Below, in pieces: positions 24,657-35,429 of a DNA stretch of 64,000 nucleotides (within the stretch, counting starts at the first letter, position 1; every line of letters begins with the position of its first letter). The stretch is from Prado023 sp963700475 (GTDB lineage: Bacteria; Actinomycetota; Actinomycetes; S36-B12; CAIYMF01). The notes under the pieces were generated by a model. That model saw nothing but the letters and a program-made list of their open reading frames with translations, had not been told where the DNA came from and did no database searches. Both the position numbers and the translations under genes were made by a program. Where the stretch lies: positions 1 through 64,000 of the forward strand of contig CAVOXR010000014.1 in assembly GCA_963700475.1 (NCBI GenBank), given 5' to 3'.

Positions 24657-25749
24657 TCAGCCTGCCGCCGGGACCCTCGACCTCGGTCCGGCGCCGGAGT
24701 GAGACCGAGGTCGCACGCACCAGGCCCAACCCGCGCACCGGGCGCGGGGCCAGGTGCCGCAGGACGTAGGCATCCGGGTCAGCCAGGGCACCCTCGGTGG
24801 CGGAGTCCACGAGCGTGGACCCGGGCCGGGCGATGGCGGTCAGCCGACTGGCGAGGTTGACCGTGCCCCCGTAGTAGTCACCCATCCGGGAGATGAGGTG
24901 CCCGGTCGCCAGGCCGATCCGCAGGCTCAGCGCCTCAGCACCCGGGGCGGTCAGCCCATGCATCTCCGTGGCAACGGCGATCGCGTCCTCGGCACCGGCG
25001 CAGACGAACATCACCTCGTCGCCCAGGGTCTTCACCAACCGCCCTCCGCGACCGGCCACGATGTCCGCCGCGCCGGACTCGAAGGCCTGCACCATCTGCG
25101 CGACGTCCTCGTCGGCCATCACGCGGGTCAACCGGGTGAAGCCGGCTATGTCGGCGAACCCCACGGTGGCCAACGTGGGTTCGGAGGCAACCTCAGGATC
25201 GTCTGCGACGAACGCCAGCCCCCGCCCGATGGCCGCGGCCAGGTGGCGCCGCCACGCATGCACCAGCAGCGACTCGAGTCCGGGCATGACCCGCGCCATG
25301 CCCTCGCCCACCGCGGGGAGGTCGACCGGCGCCTCAGTCTCGGACAGGACCCGTGCCATGGTGTCGACCTGCCAGTCGGCCAGCCGGGAGGCCGTCTGCC
25401 CCATGCTGCGCACGACCTCGATCGTGGTGGCCTCGTCGAGGGTCCCACTCGTGACCCAGCCTGTGAGCAGGCACAGCGACTCGACGTCGGTCGAGGTGAA
25501 GGCCGGAGCCGTTCCGACGTCGGCGAAGCCCATGGCCCGCCAGTAGGGCCGCGCCTGCTCGACGGTGAGCCCCGCGGCAACGGCGGCCTCCTCGCGCGTG
25601 AACACCGCCGGATCCCCGAGGACGATCTCGGCGATCCGCGCGACCTGCTGCTGGCGCGGATCGGGCTGCCCGTCCTCAGGCGGGAGTGCGGCGGTGGCAT
25701 GTGCCGATGCCTCATCGCCGAGCGGGACCTCGTCGGCGGGCTCGGTCAC
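24657..25749 (-). CDS. Class III adenylate cyclase with N-terminal regulatory region; 3' end uncertain
   Basis: GTG start at 25749, one base after the birA stop. Residues ~30-175 are helical and resemble the regulatory domain of Rv1264/Rv2212-type cyclases (FTREEAAVAAGL, FTSTDVESLCLL). The catalytic domain (~192-345) has both metal aspartates (Asp200 in FADIAG, Asp244 in TLGDE), adenine-selecting Lys240, and transition-state Asn298/Arg302 (NLASR). It should make cAMP. The domain ends near residue 350 (RPVRGLGLVRA), but the frame has no stop and runs on to 23,950, antisense through all of gtrA and past the divergent acyl-CoA dehydrogenase start. A TGA one frame over at 24657 would end the protein at a natural length; 1,093 bases from the start is one over a multiple of three, like other broken genes here. 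Confidence 0.75.
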
Positions 25750-25750
25750 G

Positions 25751-26677
25751 TCAGCGCGTCTGGGCGTGCGTCACGTCACCGACCACGACCTCGACCTGGG
25801 AACCCTCGGAATCGACCAGCAGTGCGCCGGTCGGGCTGATCCCCGCACCCACCCCGACAAGTTCCTCGGCGCCGGGGCGGACCACGCTCAGGGGGGAGCC
25901 GATGGAGATGCACCGCTCCCGGTAGGACTCCAGGAGCCGATCCAGGGAGGCGGTGTCGGTGCCGACGGCGTCCCACGCCGTGAACCAGTGCTCGATGCGC
26001 GACAAGGCTCGGCCGATCAGCTTGGCCCGCCGCGGGCGCATGACCCCGGCCAGCGTCAGCGACGTGGCACCTGGCACGGGGAGGTCGGACTCCGCGAGGT
26101 CGACGTTGATGCCGACGCCCAGGACGATGGCCCCGGTCTGCGCATCGCGCTCGGCCAGGATGCCGCCCACCTTGCCGCCGCGTCCGCTCGGGGCGTCCTC
26201 GTCGCGGATCACGAGGTCGTTGGGCCACTTCAGGGATGCCCGCACGCCCGTCACGAACTCCAGCGCCTCGCAGACGGCAACACCGGCCAGCAGGGGAAGG
26301 ACCCCCCACTCGTGGTCCGGGCCGGTGGGGTGCAGGACGACCGAGAACATGGCCGAGGTCCCTGACGGCGCCTCCCAGGACCGGTCCAGCCGGCCACGCC
26401 CGGACGTCTGCAGGTCGGTCACGAGCACGACGCCCGACGGGCAGCCGGCGCTGGCCAGGGCGACGCCGACGGTGTTGGTGGAGGCGATCTCGGAGAACAC
26501 CGTCACGCTGCGCCAGGAACCGCCGCCCTTGCGGATCGACTTCACGACAGCGGCGGTCCCCAGGTCGACGGGCCACTGCTCGACGTAGGCCACCCCCGAG
26601 GATCGGGGTCGACCGTCGGGACCGGGGACGAGCGGGGCGGGGGTGGGGGCAACCGGCCCCGGAGTGGTCTCAGACAC
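25751..26677 (-). CDS. birA: Biotin--[acetyl-CoA-carboxylase] ligase
   Basis: 308 residues if started at GTG 26677, which follows a TACCTT -10 by six bases. Catalytic features: EIASTNTVGVALASAG, TDLQTSGRGRLDRSWEAPSG with the biotinyl-AMP GRGR loop near residue 90, LKWPNDLVI near 145, and KVGGILAE. No N-terminal HTH, so it is a monofunctional ligase. It biotinylates the BCCP lysine of the acyl-CoA carboxylase alpha subunit, whose gene lies at 31683-33447; the beta subunit gene diverges from birA. The adenylate cyclase gene starts one base after its stop. Confidence 0.92.
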   Translation of the reverse strand: MSETTPGPVAPTPAPLVPGPDGRPRSSGVAYVEQWPVDLGTAAVVKSIRKGGGSWRSVTVFSEIASTNTVGVALASAGCPSGVVLVTDLQTSGRGRLDRSWEAPSGTSAMFSVVLHPTGPDHEWGVLPLLAGVAVCEALEFVTGVRASLKWPNDLVIRDEDAPSGRGGKVGGILAERDAQTGAIVLGVGINVDLAESDLPVPGATSLTLAGVMRPRRAKLIGRALSRIEHWFTAWDAVGTDTASLDRLLESYRERCISIGSPLSVVRPGAEELVGVGAGISPTGALLVDSEGSQVEVVVGDVTHAQTR

Positions 26678-26682
26678 AGGGA

Positions 26683-26700
26683 TAAGGTACTTCACGAAGT
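26683..26700. promoter_or_regulatory. Overlapping birA/accD5 promoters with an inverted repeat
   Basis: TAAGGT (plus, 26683-26688) and TACCTT (minus, 26684-26689) overlap almost completely, driving accD5 and birA. Immediately downstream on the plus side ACTTC-AC-GAAGT (26689-26700) is a perfect inverted repeat with a two-base centre, covering the expected accD5 transcription start near 26695. It is well placed as an operator; the protein is unknown. Confidence 0.5.
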
Positions 26701-26720
26701 GCTTCTTCGAGAGGGACGAG

Positions 26721-28328
26721 ATGAGCGCCAGCGCACCTGAGCCGAGCACACCTGAGGCCACCAGCGACCTGACCACGACCGCGGGCAAGCTCGCCGACCT
26801 CGAGCATCGCCGGCATGAGGCGATCCTGGCCGGCAAGGCCAAGCGGATCGAGAAGCAGCACGCCAAGGGCAAGATGACTGCTCGGGAGCGGCTGCGCCAC
26901 TTCCTCGACGCGGACTCGTTCGTCGAGATGGACGACCTCGCCCGGCACCGCTCGTACAACTTCGGCGGCCAGAAGAACCGGCCCTACGGCGACGGCGTGG
27001 TCACCGGGACGGGCACGATCGACGGCCGACCGGTCTGCGTGTTCGCCCAGGACTTCACCGTGTTCGGCGGCTCCCTGGGCGAGGTCTTCGGCGAGAAGAT
27101 CATCAAGGTGATGGACCTGGCCCTCAGGAACGGCTGGCCCATCATCGGGATCAACGACTCCGGCGGCGCGCGCATCCAGGAGGGCGTGGTCTCCCTGGCG
27201 ATCTACGGCGAGATCTTCCGCCGCAACGTCCACGCATCCGGGGTCATCCCGCAGATCTCGCTGATCATGGGCCCCTGCGCCGGCGGCGCGGTCTACTCCC
27301 CGGCCATCACCGACTTCACCGTGATGGTCGACAAGACCTCGCACATGTTCATCACCGGCCCGGACGTCATCAAGACCGTCACCGGCGAGGACGTGGAGTT
27401 CGAGGAGCTCGGTGGCGCGCGCACCCACAACACCAAGTCCGGCGTCGCGCACTACATGGGCGAGGACGAGCACGATGCCCTGGGCTATGTCCGGGCGCTG
27501 CTGAGCTACCTGCCGGCGAACAACCTCGAGCGGCCGCCGGTATTCGGCGAGGAGGCCGACCTCACGCCCACCGAGACGGACCTGGCCCTCGACACCCTGA
27601 TCCCGGACTCCCCCAACCAGCCCTACGACATGCACCGGGCCATCGAGGCCGTGCTCGACGACGAGGAGTTCCTCGAGGTCCAGCCGCTCTTCGCCCCGAA
27701 CATGGTCATCGGGTTCGGCCGGGTCGAGGGGCATTCGGTCGGGATCGTGGCCAACCAGCCGATGCAGTTCGCCGGCACGCTGGACATCGACGCCTCCGAG
27801 AAGGCCGCGCGCTTCGTGCGCACGTGCGACGCGTTCAACATCCCCGTGATCACCTTCGTCGACGTCCCCGGCTTCCTTCCCGGCACCTCCCAGGAGTGGG
27901 ACGGCATCATCCGCCGCGGCGCCAAGCTGATCTACGCCTACGTCGAGGCCACCGTCCCCAAGGTCACGGTCATCACCCGCAAGGCCTACGGCGGCGCGTA
28001 CGTCGTCATGGGCTCCAAGCACCTCGGTGGCGACGTCAACATCGCGTGGCCGACCGGCCAGATCGCCGTGATGGGCGCCCAGGGCGCGGTGAGCATCCTG
28101 TACCGCAAGGAGCTGGCCGTGGCTGAGGATCCCGCGGGGATGCGCGCGGAGCTCGAGGCCGAGTACAACCTGCAGCTGGCCAACCCGTACCTCGCCGGCG
28201 AGCGCGGCTACATCGACCGCGTGATCCTGCCCCACGAGACCCGGGCGCAGGTGACCCAGGCCCTGCGGGTCCTGCGCAACAAGCGCGAGACCCTTCCCCC
28301 GAAGAAGCACGGGAACATCCCGCTGTGA
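26721..28328 (+). CDS. accD5: Acyl-CoA carboxylase beta (carboxyltransferase) subunit
   Basis: 535 residues from ATG 26721 with GAGAGGGACGAG upstream. Carboxyltransferase features: GKMTARERLRHFLDADSFVE, oxyanion loops INDSGGARIQEG near residue 145 and MGPCAGGAVYSPAITDF near 190, FITGPDVIKTVTGEDV, and the second half FVDVPGFLPGTSQEWDGIIRRGAKLIYAY with YGGAYVVMGSKHLGGD. It transfers carboxyl from biotin to acetyl- or propionyl-CoA. High similarity in pattern to mycobacterial AccD5 (propionyl-CoA carboxylase). The accE gene overlaps its stop by four bases; accA3 follows after two other genes. Confidence 0.93.
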   Translation: MSASAPEPSTPEATSDLTTTAGKLADLEHRRHEAILAGKAKRIEKQHAKGKMTARERLRHFLDADSFVEMDDLARHRSYNFGGQKNRPYGDGVVTGTGTIDGRPVCVFAQDFTVFGGSLGEVFGEKIIKVMDLALRNGWPIIGINDSGGARIQEGVVSLAIYGEIFRRNVHASGVIPQISLIMGPCAGGAVYSPAITDFTVMVDKTSHMFITGPDVIKTVTGEDVEFEELGGARTHNTKSGVAHYMGEDEHDALGYVRALLSYLPANNLERPPVFGEEADLTPTETDLALDTLIPDSPNQPYDMHRAIEAVLDDEEFLEVQPLFAPNMVIGFGRVEGHSVGIVANQPMQFAGTLDIDASEKAARFVRTCDAFNIPVITFVDVPGFLPGTSQEWDGIIRRGAKLIYAYVEATVPKVTVITRKAYGGAYVVMGSKHLGGDVNIAWPTGQIAVMGAQGAVSILYRKELAVAEDPAGMRAELEAEYNLQLANPYLAGERGYIDRVILPHETRAQVTQALRVLRNKRETLPPKKHGNIPL

Positions 28329-28558
28329 ACGCCGACGGCGGCACCGAGCACGTGGGCGAGCGGCCCACGCTGCGGATCGTCCGCGGGGACCCGACACCTG
28401 AGGAGCTTGCGGCGGTGGTGGCCGTGCTGGCTGCCGCCTCGGCGGGCGACGAGTCAGTCGGGCCGGCCGGGCCGGGCGCGCAGTGGGCGCCGCCTGCCCG
28501 CCTGATGCGCCAGGCGGTGGCGCCGACCGGGTGGTGGGAGTCGTCGCTGCCGCGGTGA
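28325..28558 (+). CDS. accE5: Acyl-CoA carboxylase epsilon subunit
   Basis: 77 residues, GTG start overlapping the accD5 stop (GTGA). The core LRIVRGDPTPEELAAVVAVLAA is the conserved helix of actinobacterial AccE proteins, followed by a Pro/Gly-rich stretch and a C-terminal W-x-P-type segment (QWAPPARLMRQ). AccE stabilises and stimulates the AccA3-AccD5 complex. Fast-evolving family, so identity is judged by the helix and position. Confidence 0.82.
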   Translation: MNADGGTEHVGERPTLRIVRGDPTPEELAAVVAVLAAASAGDESVGPAGPGAQWAPPARLMRQAVAPTGWWESSLPR

Positions 28559-28637
28559 GCTGACCACGGACGCCGACGGGCGTGGCGGTGCGTCAACCTC
28601 TGATCGTCGCCGCCGTCGTGTCCTGCCTGCCTGCCAT

Positions 28638-28643
28638 TAGGCT
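28638..28643 (+). promoter_or_regulatory. -10 box TAGGCT before the TagE-like gene
   Basis: TAGGCT then GCCGCC then GTG 28650; six-base gap and no ribosome site, so a leaderless start is predicted. Confidence 0.45.
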
Positions 28644-28649
28644 GCCGCC

Positions 28650-30893
28650 GTGATCTCCGAACGGCCCTTCGCGGATGGTCGGCACACGGCCGTCTTCGTG
28701 TTCAACGAGCTGAAGGCCGACGGCGGACGACTGACCCAGTTCTGGTTGGCGCGGCTCACCGCCTTCGCCGAGGCTGGCTGGGCCACACATGCCGTGCTGA
28801 TCAACAAGGACGCGCACCTGCAGCGCACCGTCCAGCGCCTGGTCGAGGACGGCCGGTTCCCCGCCGACACCGGCCTGCACCACTTCGCGCTTCGCGATCG
28901 CCGGATCCGGGCGTCCTGGTGGGGGCCGCTGCCTCCCGGGGGGTCGATCGACCCACGGGTCGGTGACTGGCTCGACTGGCTGACCGCGCAGGTCCCCGGT
29001 GCGGTGGTGTTCGCCGACTCACCGGCCGCCTATCCGTACCTGGCCGCGATGACCAACCCGACGGTGGCCCTCGTCGCCGGGGTCCACCTCAATCACCTGA
29101 CGGCGCCGAAGCACGGCCAGGAGCCGGCCCTGTCGGCGATGACCCCCCGGTTCGCCGAGCGGTTCGCCGACCAGCAGGCAGCCTTCGACGCCCTGGTCGT
29201 GCTCACCGAGGCGCAGGCACAGGACCTGCGGACCCGGTTCGGACCGGACACGCCCACCCTGGTCATCCCCCCGGCCGTGGCGCCACCAGATCCGCGTGTG
29301 GGCCCTTCGCGCGAACCCCGGTCCGACGATCCGCGGCGGCGCCGGATCGTGTCGTTCGGCCCGCTGGAGACCGCCTCACGACATCACGACGTGCTGCGTG
29401 CGGCCCAGCCGGCGATGGCCGCGGACCTCGGCCTGACTCTCGACGTGGTCGGCGAGGGCGACGAGGCCGACGCCCTGCTCGCGCTGGCTGGGGATCTCGG
29501 GCTGGCAGGGCGGGTCAGCATCGTCACCCCGACGGCGGACGACTTCGCCCCGTTCACGGACGCCGTCCTCACCGTGTGGGCCGGTCGCCGCGAGTCCTTC
29601 CCCCTTGCCATCCTGCGCTCGCTGGGCGCAGGTGTCCCGGTCGTGGCCTACGACGTCCGCTACGGGCCCGCGGAGCTCGTCACCGCACCCGAGGCCGGCG
29701 AGCTCGTGCGCTCCGGGGACGTCGATGGGCTGACATCGGCGATCAGCCGCCGGGTCGGGGCCAGCGCGTCGCCGGCCCAGCCGGGCCCGAACGACGAGGT
29801 CGTCGTGGCTGCCGCATCGGTCCTGCGCCGCACCGACCCCCGCGCGGTCTGGGCGCGGTGGACGGCCCTGGCCGCGGAACTCGCCGACCGCGCGTGCGAC
29901 CACCGCGCGCCCAGCCTCGTCGTCGAGTCGCTGACCACGACGACCCGGGTGCTGCGCATGCCGGGCGTCCTGGCCGACTCCTCCACCGGGCTGACCGCCT
30001 GGTCATGCGAGCTCCCCGGCCTGGCCGAGCCCGCGGGCTGGCTGAGCGACCCGCCGCCGGTCAGCGGGGTGGAGGACGTCGAGGACGAGGACCTGCCCGT
30101 CCACCCGCACGCCGCCGGGCCGACCCGCGAGGTGGTCGCGCAGATCCGCTCCAACGCCCTGGCATTCGTCGCCAACGAGACAGGGCCGTTCCGGGTCGAG
30201 TTCACCGACGGGAGCACCAGGGTGCCCCTGCTCACGACCGGGTTCGAACCGAGGATCATCGCCGCCCGCGTGGGCAATGCAACCCTCGAGCGCCAACCCG
30301 ACGGCAGCGTGTGGGTCAGCCCGCGACCAGAGCTGCTGCTGGCCACCAACGTCGATGGTCGCCTGCTCGTGCGGATCGGCGAGGACGGGGCCGCCAGCGA
30401 CATCACCCACGCCCTGGACTGGGTCGTCGACATCGACTGGGCCGACCTGGCGCCCACACCGGAGGGCGCCACCTTCACCGGCGTGCTGCGGGCGACGAAC
30501 ATCGCCCCGGCGGACGACTCCCCGCCGGCCATCTGCGTGGCCGACATGGGCGGCTTCTCCCGGACGGTCGGCCTCCTGCACTACACCGGGGATCCCACCG
30601 TCGAGGGTCTGGACTGGTCCGCCCCCGTGGCTGGAGTCATCGAGACCGACCCGCTGGTGGCCACGACCGACCTGGCTCGCGGGGCGCTGGCCCTGCACGT
30701 CGGGTTCCGCGGCCTGCTCGTGCCCATCGGCGGGCTGTGGACCCACGGTCAGCGCTCCCCGATGCACCTCACGTGCCCGCGCGGCATGGTGACCCTTCTG
30801 CCCTCACCTGGGGGTCGGGTCCTGGTCGCGCCCGGCAAGGGGTACCGCGCCCGGACCTCGGGGGCCATCCGCGGGGTCGCCCGCCGTGGCTGA
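28650..30893 (+). CDS. GT4 glycosyltransferase, poly(glycerol-phosphate) alpha-glucosyltransferase (TagE)-like, with extra C-terminal region
   Basis: 747 residues. N-terminal domain VFVFNELKADGGRLTQFWLARLTAFAEAGW and VLINKDAHLQ; C-terminal GT-B half with IVSFGPLETASRHHDVLRA, VVGEGDEADAL and the donor-site motif VLTVWAGRRESFPLAILRSLGAGVPVVAYDV, then YGPAELVTAPEAGELV. This last segment is characteristic of TagE/GtfA-type enzymes that add glucose to poly(glycerol phosphate) teichoic acid. Residues ~430-747 form an additional beta-rich region I cannot assign. Maf starts eight bases before its end. Fits the TagF-like and exporter genes elsewhere in the window. Confidence 0.72.
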   Translation: MISERPFADGRHTAVFVFNELKADGGRLTQFWLARLTAFAEAGWATHAVLINKDAHLQRTVQRLVEDGRFPADTGLHHFALRDRRIRASWWGPLPPGGSIDPRVGDWLDWLTAQVPGAVVFADSPAAYPYLAAMTNPTVALVAGVHLNHLTAPKHGQEPALSAMTPRFAERFADQQAAFDALVVLTEAQAQDLRTRFGPDTPTLVIPPAVAPPDPRVGPSREPRSDDPRRRRIVSFGPLETASRHHDVLRAAQPAMAADLGLTLDVVGEGDEADALLALAGDLGLAGRVSIVTPTADDFAPFTDAVLTVWAGRRESFPLAILRSLGAGVPVVAYDVRYGPAELVTAPEAGELVRSGDVDGLTSAISRRVGASASPAQPGPNDEVVVAAASVLRRTDPRAVWARWTALAAELADRACDHRAPSLVVESLTTTTRVLRMPGVLADSSTGLTAWSCELPGLAEPAGWLSDPPPVSGVEDVEDEDLPVHPHAAGPTREVVAQIRSNALAFVANETGPFRVEFTDGSTRVPLLTTGFEPRIIAARVGNATLERQPDGSVWVSPRPELLLATNVDGRLLVRIGEDGAASDITHALDWVVDIDWADLAPTPEGATFTGVLRATNIAPADDSPPAICVADMGGFSRTVGLLHYTGDPTVEGLDWSAPVAGVIETDPLVATTDLARGALALHVGFRGLLVPIGGLWTHGQRSPMHLTCPRGMVTLLPSPGGRVLVAPGKGYRARTSGAIRGVARRG

Positions 30894-31590
30894 GCCCACC
30901 CAGCCCACCCGCCCGGCCGACACGGGGCACCCTGTCCATGCGGGGCGCCCGGTCCTCGTCCTCGGATCCGCCTCCCCCGCCCGGGCCACGCTGCTCAGGG
31001 CGGCAGGGATCACCCCGATCATCTGGCACAGCCGGGTCGACGAGGATGCCCTGATCGCCTCCGCCCGCGACCTCGTGTCCGACCCACCCGCCCTTGTCCA
31101 GATGCTGGCCACCGCCAAGGCCCGCGACGTTGCCGACCAGGTCCGTTCGGGGGACGTCCCGGGCGTTGCGGCCGGCGCGCGGGTGCTGGTCATCGGGGCG
31201 GACTCCATGCTCGACTTCGACGGCCAGGTGCTCGGCAAGGCTCGCACCGCCCAGGAGGTCCGCGACCGCTGGGCAGCCATGTCCGGAGGGACGGGGGTGC
31301 TGGTCACCGGCCACACGGTCATCGACCTCGACACCGGGCGCGAGGCGCACCGCGCGGTGGCCACGACGATCCGCTTCGGCCGCCCGGATCCCGTGGAGCT
31401 CGAGGCGTACATCGCCTCGGGGGAGCCGCTGGCCGTGGCCGGATCATGCACGATCGACGGTCTCGGGGGGCCTTTCATCGACGGGATCTCCGGCGATCAC
31501 TCGAACGTGATCGGGCTGGCACTGCCGACCCTTCGCGGGCTGGTGACCGAGCTTGACATCCGCTGGACCGACCTCTGGGACCGCGCCTGA
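30886..31590 (+). CDS. maf: Maf-family nucleotide pyrophosphatase
   Basis: 234 residues from GTG 30886, overlapping the preceding gene by eight bases. Motifs: LVLGSASPARATLLRAAG near residue 25 (the SxSPRR phosphate loop, with Ala in place of the first Arg), VIGADSMLDFDGQVLGKA near 100 with the catalytic Asp, and GSCTIDGLGGPFIDGISGDHSNVIGL near the end. Maf enzymes hydrolyse dTTP/UTP or modified nucleotides to monophosphates and help control division or nucleotide quality. In mycobacteria maf also lies between accE5 and accA3. Confidence 0.9.
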   Translation: MAEPTQPTRPADTGHPVHAGRPVLVLGSASPARATLLRAAGITPIIWHSRVDEDALIASARDLVSDPPALVQMLATAKARDVADQVRSGDVPGVAAGARVLVIGADSMLDFDGQVLGKARTAQEVRDRWAAMSGGTGVLVTGHTVIDLDTGREAHRAVATTIRFGRPDPVELEAYIASGEPLAVAGSCTIDGLGGPFIDGISGDHSNVIGLALPTLRGLVTELDIRWTDLWDRA

Positions 31591-31682
31591 CGGGTGGCCG
31601 CGAACCGGCCGGACCACCCTCCGTAGGATGGCTGGCGAGTCGCCCGGAATCGGGCCCCGGAGTGCGTGTGAGGGGTGCGGGA

Positions 31683-33445
<1,763 letters not shown>

Positions 33446-33447
<2 letters not shown>

Positions 33448-33464
33448 GCGCTCTGGACGCGCTC
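33446..33464. terminator. Possible bidirectional hairpin after accA3
   Basis: GAGCGC and GCGCTC form a perfect 6-bp stem with a 7-base loop, overlapping the accA3 stop and facing the convergent amidotransferase gene. No T-run follows, so it is a weak terminator candidate. Confidence 0.3.
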
Positions 33465-33475
33465 GGTGGGACCGG

Positions 33476-34306
33476 CTACCTGTGCACGGGCGCGAACGGG
33501 CGGATCTCGTCCTCTCCGGGTTGCACGACCCCGCACGATGACTCGGGAACCTCTCGCCAGGCACCCTCCAGGTCGCCCAGGGGCTCGGAGACGATCAGGC
33601 GGGTCTCGTCGGACACCTGATGAAGGATGGGGTTGTCCGGATAGGTGTCGCGCAGCATGGCGACGTTCGTGCTGTGGAACAGCGAGCGAGACCGGCCCTC
33701 GCTCGAGTATCGGAAGGCCCAGATGCTGGTGCCATCGGTTGTGGCCACCGTCATCATGATCGGATCCTGCACCCCACGGCTGCGCCCTGTGTCCTCGATG
33801 AACCCGACCGTCCGCTCGACGGCGCTCAACGGGTCGTCCTGCAGGCCCATGGTCAGCGCCAGGTAGAAGAACATCTCAGAATCGGTCGAGCCCTCGATCA
33901 GGGCGTAGAGCGACGGGTCGACGGCGAATGCCAGGTCGCGCTTGACCGTGGCGAACTCGCGGATGAGGCCGTTGTGCATCCACAACCAGTTCTCGTACCG
34001 GAACGGGTGGCAGTTGGTCTGCTGTATCGCACCGCCGGTCGAGGCCCGCACGTGCGCGAACACCAGGGGGGAGACCAGGTGCTTGGCGAGGTCGGCGAGG
34101 TTGCGGTCGTTCCAGGCCGGTTCCGTGCTGTGGAACACCCCGGGGGTGTCGCCCACCCCGTACCAGCCCAGGCCGAATCCGTCACCGTTGGTGGTGGTGG
34201 CCCCCATCCGCGAGTGCAGGCTCTGGTCGATCAACGAGTGCTTCGGCTTGAGCAGGAGCTCGGACACGGGGATCGACGATCCCGAGTAGGCCATCCAGCG
34301 ACACAT
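33476..34306 (-). CDS. Class II glutamine amidotransferase
   Basis: 276 residues from ATG 34306, preceded by GGAGGTGGAGC. The N-terminal nucleophile is Cys2 (MCRWMAYSG), followed by the glutamine-binding loops HSRMGATTTNGDGFGLGWYG, FAHVRASTGGAIQQTNCHPF, and WLWMHNGLIREF, with STDSEMFFYLAL in the C-terminal half. The fold matches the YafJ/EgtC-like amidotransferases that hydrolyse a gamma-glutamyl amide; the substrate cannot be told. It trails hypE by 34 bases on the same strand. Not flanked by ergothioneine genes, so EgtC is unlikely. Confidence 0.82.
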   Translation of the reverse strand: MCRWMAYSGSSIPVSELLLKPKHSLIDQSLHSRMGATTTNGDGFGLGWYGVGDTPGVFHSTEPAWNDRNLADLAKHLVSPLVFAHVRASTGGAIQQTNCHPFRYENWLWMHNGLIREFATVKRDLAFAVDPSLYALIEGSTDSEMFFYLALTMGLQDDPLSAVERTVGFIEDTGRSRGVQDPIMMTVATTDGTSIWAFRYSSEGRSRSLFHSTNVAMLRDTYPDNPILHQVSDETRLIVSEPLGDLEGAWREVPESSCGVVQPGEDEIRPFAPVHR

Positions 34307-34340
34307 GCTCCACCTCCGGGTCCGGGTACCTGCAGTCCTA

Positions 34341-35429
34341 TCAGCAGATGCGGGGCAGTTGCTCAGCCAGCGGCAGGTCGACCACGCGGGTTCCGCCGAT
34401 CCCGGTGCGCGCGACCACGACCCCGGGGTGCTCGGCCGTGACCGAGCCGATGCGGGTGGCGTCCCGGGCGACATCCGTGCCCCGCATCACCGCCAGTGCC
34501 TCCTCGGCGTCCGCGCCGCGCACGAACACCACGACCTTGCCCTCGTTCGCGATGTACAGCGGATCCAGGCCGAGGAGGCCGCAGGCCGCCCGGACGGCCT
34601 CGGGCACGGGCACGTCGCGCTCGACGATCACGATGCCGGTGCCGCTGGCGTGGGCGATCTCGTTGAGGGTCGCCGCGACGCCGCCGCGGGTGGGGTCGCG
34701 CATCATCGACACCCCGACACCGGCGGCCAGCAGGGCCTGGGTGACTGGCGTGAGGGGTGCGGAGTCGGTGGCGAGGTCCGCGCCGAACTCCAGGCCGTCG
34801 CGGACGCTCAGCACCGCGATCCCGTGCATGCCGATCGGGCCGGACAGCAGGACGGCATCACCGGGGCGCACCTGACTGGGGCCGAGCACCAGGCCGGAGG
34901 GGACCAGCCCGATGCCGGCGGTGTTCAGGTACACCCCGTCGCCGTGCCCGGAGTCGACGACCTTCGTGTCGCCGGTGACGATCGAGACCCCGGCGGCCCT
35001 CGCCGCTGCGCCCATCGTCTGCGCGATGATGCCCAACTCGTCGAGGGCCATGCCCTCCTCGAGGATCGCCCCGACCGACAGGGCCAGGGGCAGGGCTCCG
35101 CTGACGGCCAGGTCGTTGACAGTGCCGTTGACCGCGAGGTCTCCGATGTTGCCGCCGGGGAAGAACCGGGGGCGCACGACGTAGGAGTCGGTGGTGAACG
35201 CCAGGCGCAGGCCCCGATCCGCGGCCGGTGCGCCGAGGTCCAGCACCGCTGCGTCCCCGAGCTGCGTGAGCACGTCGGCCAGGGGGGTCCCGCCGAAGGC
35301 CGGGAGGAACAGGTGCTCGATGAGCTCGGCGGACAGGCGCCCCCCGCCGCCGTGGCCCATCACGACGCTGGGGTGGTCGCGCAGGGGCATCGGGCACGAC
35401 CAGGAGGTGATGTCCAGGGGTTGACTCAT
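34341..35429 (-). CDS. hypE: Hydrogenase maturation carbamoyl dehydratase HypE
   Basis: 362 residues, ATG overlapping the hypD stop (ATGA). A PurM-like ATP-binding fold with VVMGHGGGGRLSAELIEHLFLPAFG near the N-terminus, LAFTTDSYVVRPRFFPGGNIGDLAVNGTVNDLAV, VTGDTKVVDSGHGDGVYLNTAGIG and MMRDPTRGGVAATLNEIA. It ends in PRIC; the C-terminal cysteine is where HypF places the carbamoyl group that HypE dehydrates to thiocyanate, the source of the active-site cyanide of [NiFe]-hydrogenases. Confidence 0.95.
   Translation of the reverse strand: MSQPLDITSWSCPMPLRDHPSVVMGHGGGGRLSAELIEHLFLPAFGGTPLADVLTQLGDAAVLDLGAPAADRGLRLAFTTDSYVVRPRFFPGGNIGDLAVNGTVNDLAVSGALPLALSVGAILEEGMALDELGIIAQTMGAAARAAGVSIVTGDTKVVDSGHGDGVYLNTAGIGLVPSGLVLGPSQVRPGDAVLLSGPIGMHGIAVLSVRDGLEFGADLATDSAPLTPVTQALLAAGVGVSMMRDPTRGGVAATLNEIAHASGTGIVIVERDVPVPEAVRAACGLLGLDPLYIANEGKVVVFVRGADAEEALAVMRGTDVARDATRIGSVTAEHPGVVVARTGIGGTRVVDLPLAEQLPRIC

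Noticed and set aside
21414..24860. An 1,148-codon plus-strand open frame
   Set aside because: It lies antisense to the LCIB-like, epimerase and acyl-CoA dehydrogenase genes, with His/Asp/Gly/Arg-rich composition typical of GC-driven antisense frames.
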